A DNA stretch of 64,000 nt from Marsupella aquatica (taxonomy: Eukaryota > Marchantiophyta). The notes under the pieces are model-generated. The model did no database searches and was not told where the DNA came from. It worked only from the letters and a program-made list of their open reading frames with translations. The translations under genes were made by a program, and so were the position numbers. The DNA is taken from assembly GCA_973895155.1 (NCBI GenBank), contig OZ316892.1:23808001-23872000 (forward strand). The letters are read 5' to 3'. Shown piece after piece: positions 58,435 through 64,000 of the stretch; position 1 is the first letter of the stretch, and every line of letters starts with the position of its first letter.

Positions 58435-58666
58435 TGTTGAGCATAGACGACATTCGCAACGGCAAGCCCATGAACCATCCAACACACAATAGTCGACACA
58501 GAGAGATACGTGGTTCACCTCCACATGAGGCTACGTCCCCGGGAACACACAAGAGCTTTATTGCACTCTAGGCCAACCGGCCATACCAAGCATCCATAAA
58601 ACAAGCTCTCCCTATCTCTCAACTAGCTCCATAACAATGAGCCTAAGTTCCACCAGGGTCTGGCAT
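58435..58666 (-). mobile_element. Partial copia LTR (232 bp), tandem to the full LTR
   Basis: Starts TGTTGAGCATAGACGAC and is collinear with the first 232 bp (plus-strand sense) of the full LTR that follows. It stops at GGTCTGGCAT, directly before the next TGTTGAGC. In element sense it is the last two thirds of an LTR placed after the 3' LTR. Confidence 0.8.
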
Positions 58667-59010
58667 TGTTGAGCATAGACAACATTCATAACGGCAAGCC
58701 CATGAACCATCCAACGCACAATAGTCGACACAGAGAGATACATGGTTCACCTCCACATGAGGCTACGTCCACGGGAACACACAAGAGCTTTACTGCACTC
58801 TAGGCCGATCGGCCATACCAAGCATCCACAGCACAAGCTCTCCCTATCTCTCAACTAGCTTTGTAACAATGAGCCTTTATTCCACCAGGGTCTGGCATCA
58901 GCCCTGGCTATATACACAACAGCACTACCGCTAACAATAGCTAAGTCCTAACCTGAGTTAGCTTAACTGTAGTTAGCTCATGAGTCACAAGACTAGAGCA
59001 ATATCTAACA
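58667..59010 (-). mobile_element. 3' LTR of a Ty1-copia element (344 bp)
   Basis: In element (minus) sense it begins TGTTAGATATTGCTC and ends CTATGCTCAACA, the TG...CA form. Immediately before it in that sense is the polypurine tract AAGGGGGAGTT (59011-59021). The solo LTR at 6601-6943 belongs to the same family. Confidence 0.88.
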
Positions 59011-59217
59011 AACTCCCCCTTGACTCTTGTCTTGGGGACTGGACTAAATGCTACCATATGGAATCCTCAGCGGAAAGTTCTAGACAATCACCAAACCAGG
59101 TCTCCCCCTAAAAACCACAAGGGTTAACTAAGGGTTAACTATAACTAAGCCGTAGCCAAACAGGAATGAGTAATCCATATACAAATAGTCACACATTGCT
59201 AAATAACTCTACTTGCA

Positions 59218-61247
59218 CTACAACTGCAAAACCTGCAAAGTAGCACGGTGTCTTGAGAAACTCTCCAAAGGAATCACTTTGGTAAAGACATCAGCAGGAT
59301 TGAGCTTTCCATCAATCTTGACTAGCTCAAAAGTTTTATCAGACACTGCTTGCCTGATAAAATGGTACCTAATATCAATGTGCTTCACCCTGCTATCCAT
59401 CACCTGGTTAGCAGCCAAGTGAAGAGCACTGTGACTATCACAGTTTAGAGTCATTTTGTCATGCTCTAAACCCATCTCCGCGATCAACTTGTCCAACCAA
59501 ATTGCTTCCTTTGCTGCTTCTGCTGCTACAACATACTCTGCTTTTGTAGTAGACTGAGATATACACTTCTGTAAGGTAGATTTCCAACTGATACATCCTC
59601 CTCCAAGTTAGAGTAAATACAAACCCAGTTGTAGACCTCCTTGTATCCAGACAGCCTCCATAGTCAGAATCTACATAGCCAACTAATGTTCTATCTGATC
59701 TGTTATCAAATAGTAATCCATAGTCCTGTGTATCCTTGAGATACCTGAGAATCCATTTCACAACTTCCCAATGTACCTTCCCTGGATTTGACATGAATCT
59801 GCTAGCCTTGCCCATCGCTAGGGCCAAGTCATGCCTAGTACAAGTCATCAAATACATCAGACTGCCTACTACCTTCTCATAAAGAATCTTAGCCATCAGA
59901 CCTTTCTCCACAGCATCCATAGGAGACAAAACCGATGATAACTTGAAATGTGAAGCTAAAGGAATACTCACTGGCTTACAGTTTTCCATGTTGAATCGTG
60001 CAAGTACTTTTCTTGCATACTGGCCTTGACTCAAGCACAATTGTCCAGTATCAGAGTTCCTAAAAATCTCCATCCCTAAGATCCTCTTGGCCTTACCAAG
60101 ATCCTTCATCCTGAATTCAGCACTCAATTTTGCCTTGAGACTTGATCTTTAGCCACAATCAGCATGTCATCCACATAGATCACCAGAATGATGAAACCAA
60201 ATACATCATTCTTGACTAATTTTGTATACACACAAGGATCATACACCATCCTTGTAAAACCTTGAGCAAGCATGAAATCATCAAATCGCTTGTTCCACTG
60301 TCTAGGAGACTGCTTCAATCCATACAAGGACTTGAGCAATCTGCAAACTAAGTTCTCTTGGCCCTTCTTCATAGTCTAGTGGCTGTCTCATGAAGATCAT
60401 CTCTTCCAAGTTGTCATAGAGAAAAGCAGTAACAATATCCATCTGATCCATCACCAGATCAAAAAACACAACAAGCTGACACAAGATCTGAATTGTGGAA
60501 TACTTAGCCACCAGTGAAAAGACCTCATTGTAATCCACTCCTTTCTCCTGAGTGAATCCCTTGGCAACAAGCCTTGCCTTGTAGATCTTATCTCCACCCT
60601 CTGAAGGATTGTTCTTCAACTTGTAAATCCACTTGCTGTCCACCACTTGCTGACCTCTTGGAAGCTCCACCAGCTCCCATGTCTTTTTGTCACTCAACGA
60701 TTGCAACTCCCTTTGCATTACTGCATTCCACTCATGCTTCTGCTCTGAAGCACAAGCCTCATTGTACGAAGAAGGCTCTCCTTCTTTCAAGATCAAAGCC
60801 ATATCATCTTCATCAGGTGCAATGTCAATATCATCTAGCTTAGATGAGTCTGCCCATTGACCATACCTGGTAGGAGCTCTAGTAGAACGACTAGAAGTTC
60901 TTCTAGTAGATGACTCAGGCTGATTTGATGCTGTTACTGGTTGAATTTGAGATACCCTAGCAACAATCTGCTCCTCTTGTTCCATCACAGGAACCAACTC
61001 TAAGCCCGGAGCTTCTCCATCTCTCCTGTCATGAACAACATCATAACTGATCTCCCCCTCAACCCGGTCCGGGATGGAAGATTTCCCCTTGTCAGTATGG
61101 GAGTCCTGAGAACTCTCCCTCTCCTTTGATGATCTGGACTCATTAAAGGACACATCTTTATTGACAATTAGCTTACAGGTTACTGGATCCCATAACCTAT
61201 AACCCTTCACACCTTTCTGATAGCCAAGGAAAATGCACTTCTTTGAC
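59218..61247 (-). pseudogene. Ty1-copia polyprotein, 3' part (integrase end, reverse transcriptase, RNase H), frameshifted
   Basis: In order on the minus strand there are three parts. The integrase C-terminal GKGKRY-type end reads KCIFLGYQKGVKGYRLWDP. The reverse transcriptase has WNAVMQRELQSLSDKKTWEL and YKARLVAKGFTQEKGVDYNE. It continues with LYGLKQSPRQWNKRFDDFM and the catalytic YVDDM, then MKDLGKAKRILGMEI. RNase H has GYVDSDYGGCLDTRRSTTG and CDSHSALHLAANQV, and ends PADVFTKVIP. At least three frame changes break it (near 60345, 60125 and 59560). The N-terminal gag, protease and most of integrase are absent: the sequence stops at 61247, exactly where a MITE fragment begins. No 5' LTR lies to the right, so the element is truncated and dead. 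Confidence 0.9.
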
Positions 61248-61353
61248 CTTGGGGGTTTCACTTCCACAAAAATGACATATCACGTGCGATGAAGGATAGG
61301 GTCATTTTATTGGTTCTAAGGGAAGACTTCAGAATTTTTGTAGAAGAACAATA
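61248..61353 (+). mobile_element. MITE, CTCGGGGGT family, copy F (truncated)
   Basis: The left 106 bp of the family (CTTGGGGGTTTCACTTCC through TGTAGAAGAACAATA) are followed by unrelated AT-rich DNA. The right half and any target duplication are missing. Confidence 0.75.
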
Positions 61354-61843
61354 AACCCCAATTTAAGGAATACTGAAGTATTAGATTAATTCCAATTTTA
61401 TCTAAATATTATAAGTTAATGAATGATCAACCTCTTTAACATTTGGTGGGATAGTCAAAAACTTCAAATGTTTTGTTGCGAGATCTTTATAACAATGCAT
61501 CACTAAATGAAATCAAGTACCTCTTGATCCATGCACAAATCCTTAATTAAACTGTCATTCATTGTTTCAATTGTCTATTTAATTACTATAGGGTTGAATA
61601 CAAAAAAGATTGACCACCCTTTACAATAATTAATAGGATTGTTGTATATTACAATGTCTATTGGACATTCATTTGAATGTCAATAATATCATGCCTTAAT
61701 ATCACCAAACTAATATTATATCTTAAATAACTAACCAACTAACTAACTTAGACGATAAGACTTGTCTAAACTTGAGTTCTCTGCCTACTACTATTCTGAG
61801 TTGCCTTTTAAATTGTATGCTAAACTACATGCTTCATTACTGT
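61354..61843. other. AT-rich intergenic
   Basis: Nothing recognised between the truncated MITE and the end of the gene on its right. Confidence 0.35.
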
Positions 61844-63999
61844 CTAGGATTTGTCACTTGCTATGCATGTCAAGAGATAGTCTCTTGCCTTGACAGCAAC
61901 ATTCTTTGGAATTCCTACCAGCCCTGTCACTGGTCCTTTGCGTGCTTTGAAACACCACAAGGCAGAGGAAACATCTATTGTCTCAGCTTCCTTGTATATT
62001 GGAGTTGGATCACGTTCCCATTTCTTATCCCAAGAATCTGCCCACCGCTCTCTTGGCTGCCAGTCTGATTGACCACGTTGCTTCTTTGCCATAAATGGTC
62101 TAAACCACTCAACGCCACATACATGAGTAAGAAGGTTTTGTTCATTCACTGGTCCTTCTACCACATCTATAACAACTAACCCCATATGGACGGGATAAAC
62201 ATCCAGGTCTGAGTCGTCCGGCCGTACCAACACATAACAGCCCTTCACAATATCAACCCTAGGGTTAAAACTCTCAGGAGGTTTATCTTTTGCTGGTCCC
62301 ACATAATCCACTGTTGCCTCCAACTCACATGCCACATTTCGATATTCTGGTGGAACGTGCTCTCTCCATATTGATAAAGGCCAAAACCCGTATTCCAAGT
62401 TGTGTGCACCTTCAGGTTCATATTGCACCTGCTCACCCTGTAGAGTATCTACAATGTCATTCCAATAATTGATGAGAGTTGTCCAACATCGCTTTGGTTC
62501 TTCCTCTTTTGTTCGCTTTAGAATAAACTCAAAGAATGACACATGCTTCTTCAACCCTGTCAGCACTTCAGGAAGCATTTTCAACTCCATCATTGGTAGC
62601 CGTTTGGGCACCCCAATTGGGATGTGAGGACTTTTGTCATCTTTCCATGACCACATTTCAATACCTTCCTTGGGTAACCATCCCTGATCAGTTGACTTCA
62701 TTTTGTATTGGAAGCATGGCATACTATCATGACGAACATAGAACCTAAACAACTGGGTTTTAAATGCCCCACCAATGCCTCAGGGCCCTTCAACATGAAT
62801 GGAGCTAAGTAGTTTTTGAAATCTGGGACCTCCTGTAGAAAATGTGGGACTGCATTGGGTGTCCTTGCTCTCATGAACAAGGACATTAACTCAGGCAATG
62901 AGTATGTGGGGTTATGCATCATAGACTCTGAAAAATGCCCAAACATACCGTCAACGTCCTCATGAGTATGCCCAACCACCATAAAACCAAGATGAACCTC
63001 TTCAAACACCTCCCTTGCCGTCAACAATGACAAATAAGCCATCATATATCTGTTCTTGTTGTCTGAGGCACAATTATCCAGTTGTAGCTTCAATACTCGT
63101 GGAAGGGGCCTGAACTTTGGTGCCTCAGGTGTTGCATCACAATGTAACAATCTCAGAATGCTTTTAAATAAAACCCTAGTCAGACCCTAAACCCCAATTT
63201 AGGGTTTAGGGTTTAAACCCTATTAATGAAACCTTGGCTAGGAGGAGCAACAACTACACAAAGTAGAGTGTCAGTGTGTGTGAGCTTATATTATTAAATA
63301 ATAATAAATTAAAGGATTGTGAGTAAAGTACCTAGGCTTGAGATGTAGGCAATGTCATCCTCAAATGCTCTAAGGACACTTGCCTCCAAGATATCTTTTC
63401 TCCCAAAAAGGAGGTCTTTAAAAAGACTTGTCGAGTTTGGCCCCTCCACAAGTGATTTGATCATTGGATTTGGGTTTTCCAACATCCTTAGTATTGAATC
63501 AATTGACCCAATAGTGATGTTGACATCACCTGGCCACACTCCAACATGATATTGGGCTATGGCCTTGGGATCATGACCATGAGTAAGGATACCAATGACA
63601 GTAATTGGGAACTTTTGGGCACCATCCACATGCTTAGGATTGAAGGGCATTCTTGGGAGAGCTGTCTTTGAATGATCCATCTTATCATGAATAAGGCATA
63701 ACACTTCCTTTGGACGATGGATGGACTCATATCTCCAGGTATGATAGCACATTCTTTGCTGTGTGTGGTCTTGGTGATGTTCCTCCTCGTCACGCCTTAG
63801 GCCCTCTAACTCTTCCTTAGCTCTCACTACAAGTTGTACACTTTGAAAAGTTGTTGCCCTTTTTGTGACGTGAGAACTCCCTGAAATACATCTGATGTAG
63901 ATGACTCAAGGTGGGTTGGAAAATTGGAGGAAGACCAGCCTCCTGGTTGACAACATTAACCCTGTTTCTAATATTCTCCCAAGTAAGATTTGTTGGCAA
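61844..63999 (-). pseudogene. DUF7869-like protein gene, frameshifted, continuing past the window edge
   Basis: From right to left: NNFSKCTTCSE, then a helical segment with EEHHQDHTQQRMCYHTWRYE. Next is KMDHSKTALPRMP, a start typical of the RNase-H-like fold, and HGHDPKAIAQYHVGVWPGDV. Then come VLKLQLDNCASDNKNRYMMA and GFMVVGHTHEDVDGMFGHFS, and a long C-terminal part (62752-61844) ending with a normal stop. The LDNC..DNKN and GHTHEDVD blocks are what I associate with plant proteins labelled DUF7869, whose function is not established. The conserved Asp/His residues suggest a nuclease-like fold. Frame breaks occur near 63820-63830 (1 nt) and near 62770-62775 in a run of four G. Between 63123 and 63332 there is an intron-like gap with a GTACTT donor, but the phases do not fit the simplest sites. 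The gene may be a pseudogene or a transposon-encoded ORF. Confidence 0.6.
63171..63225. repeat. Telomere-like repeats in inverted arrangement
   Basis: AAACCCTAG and ACCCTAAACCCC are followed by TTTAGGGTTTAGGGTTTAAA, so short plant telomere motifs face each other across the intron-like gap of the gene. Confidence 0.7.
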
Positions 64000-64000
64000 T

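Overview
The window is nuclear DNA from a land plant. It encodes a vacuolar CAX-type cation/proton exchanger, two plant receptor-like kinase relatives of the lectin-RLK type, and a secreted S-protein-homologue (SPH). It also carries plant Ty1-copia and Ty3-gypsy retrotransposon debris, a CACTA-like element and MITEs. Gene density is very low and most intergenic space is repeat-derived. I cannot place the species. A non-seed plant is possible, but that is only an impression.

Layout. 0.2-3.2 kb: a spliced gene of unknown function whose introns can be inferred from consensus splice sites and matching phases. 4.9-10.4 kb: non-coding DNA with many short tandem duplications, a solo copia LTR with a clean 5-bp target duplication, and a tRNA-derived SINE-like fragment. 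10.4-13.9 kb: a GC-richer leader and an uninterrupted CAX gene. 14-21 kb: mostly intergenic, with two MITEs between the halves of a local duplication. 21.4-21.9 kb: the SPH gene. The sequence upstream of it (22.3-22.7 kb) is duplicated at 25.2-25.6 kb, where part is repeated again in inverted orientation to give a long hairpin. 29.3-30.7 kb: a decayed gypsy integrase (+). 32.4-33.5 kb: a CACTA-like non-autonomous element. 33.5-35.4 kb: gypsy gag and primer-binding site (-). 36.6-38.7 kb: an unidentified coiled-coil protein gene (-) disrupted by a MITE.

43.2-58.4 kb: an ancient segmental duplication of about 7 kb. Each unit carries one kinase gene on the minus strand. The right-hand copy encodes an active-looking kinase fused to a pseudokinase. 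The left-hand copy has lost the pseudokinase, has a linker enlarged by repeats, and ends inside a 189-bp satellite. 58.4-61.2 kb: a truncated Ty1-copia element (-) with its 3' LTR and an extra partial LTR. Its LTR family matches the solo LTR at 6.6 kb. 61.8-64.0 kb: a broken gene resembling plant proteins of the DUF7869 type, running off the right edge.

A thread running through the window is a short MITE family (about 250-300 bp). It has termini CTCGGGGGT(T/C)TCA and 8-bp target duplications, shown exactly in four copies. One copy interrupts a coding sequence and another sits at the truncation point of the copia element. No rRNA, confident tRNA or CRISPR was seen.
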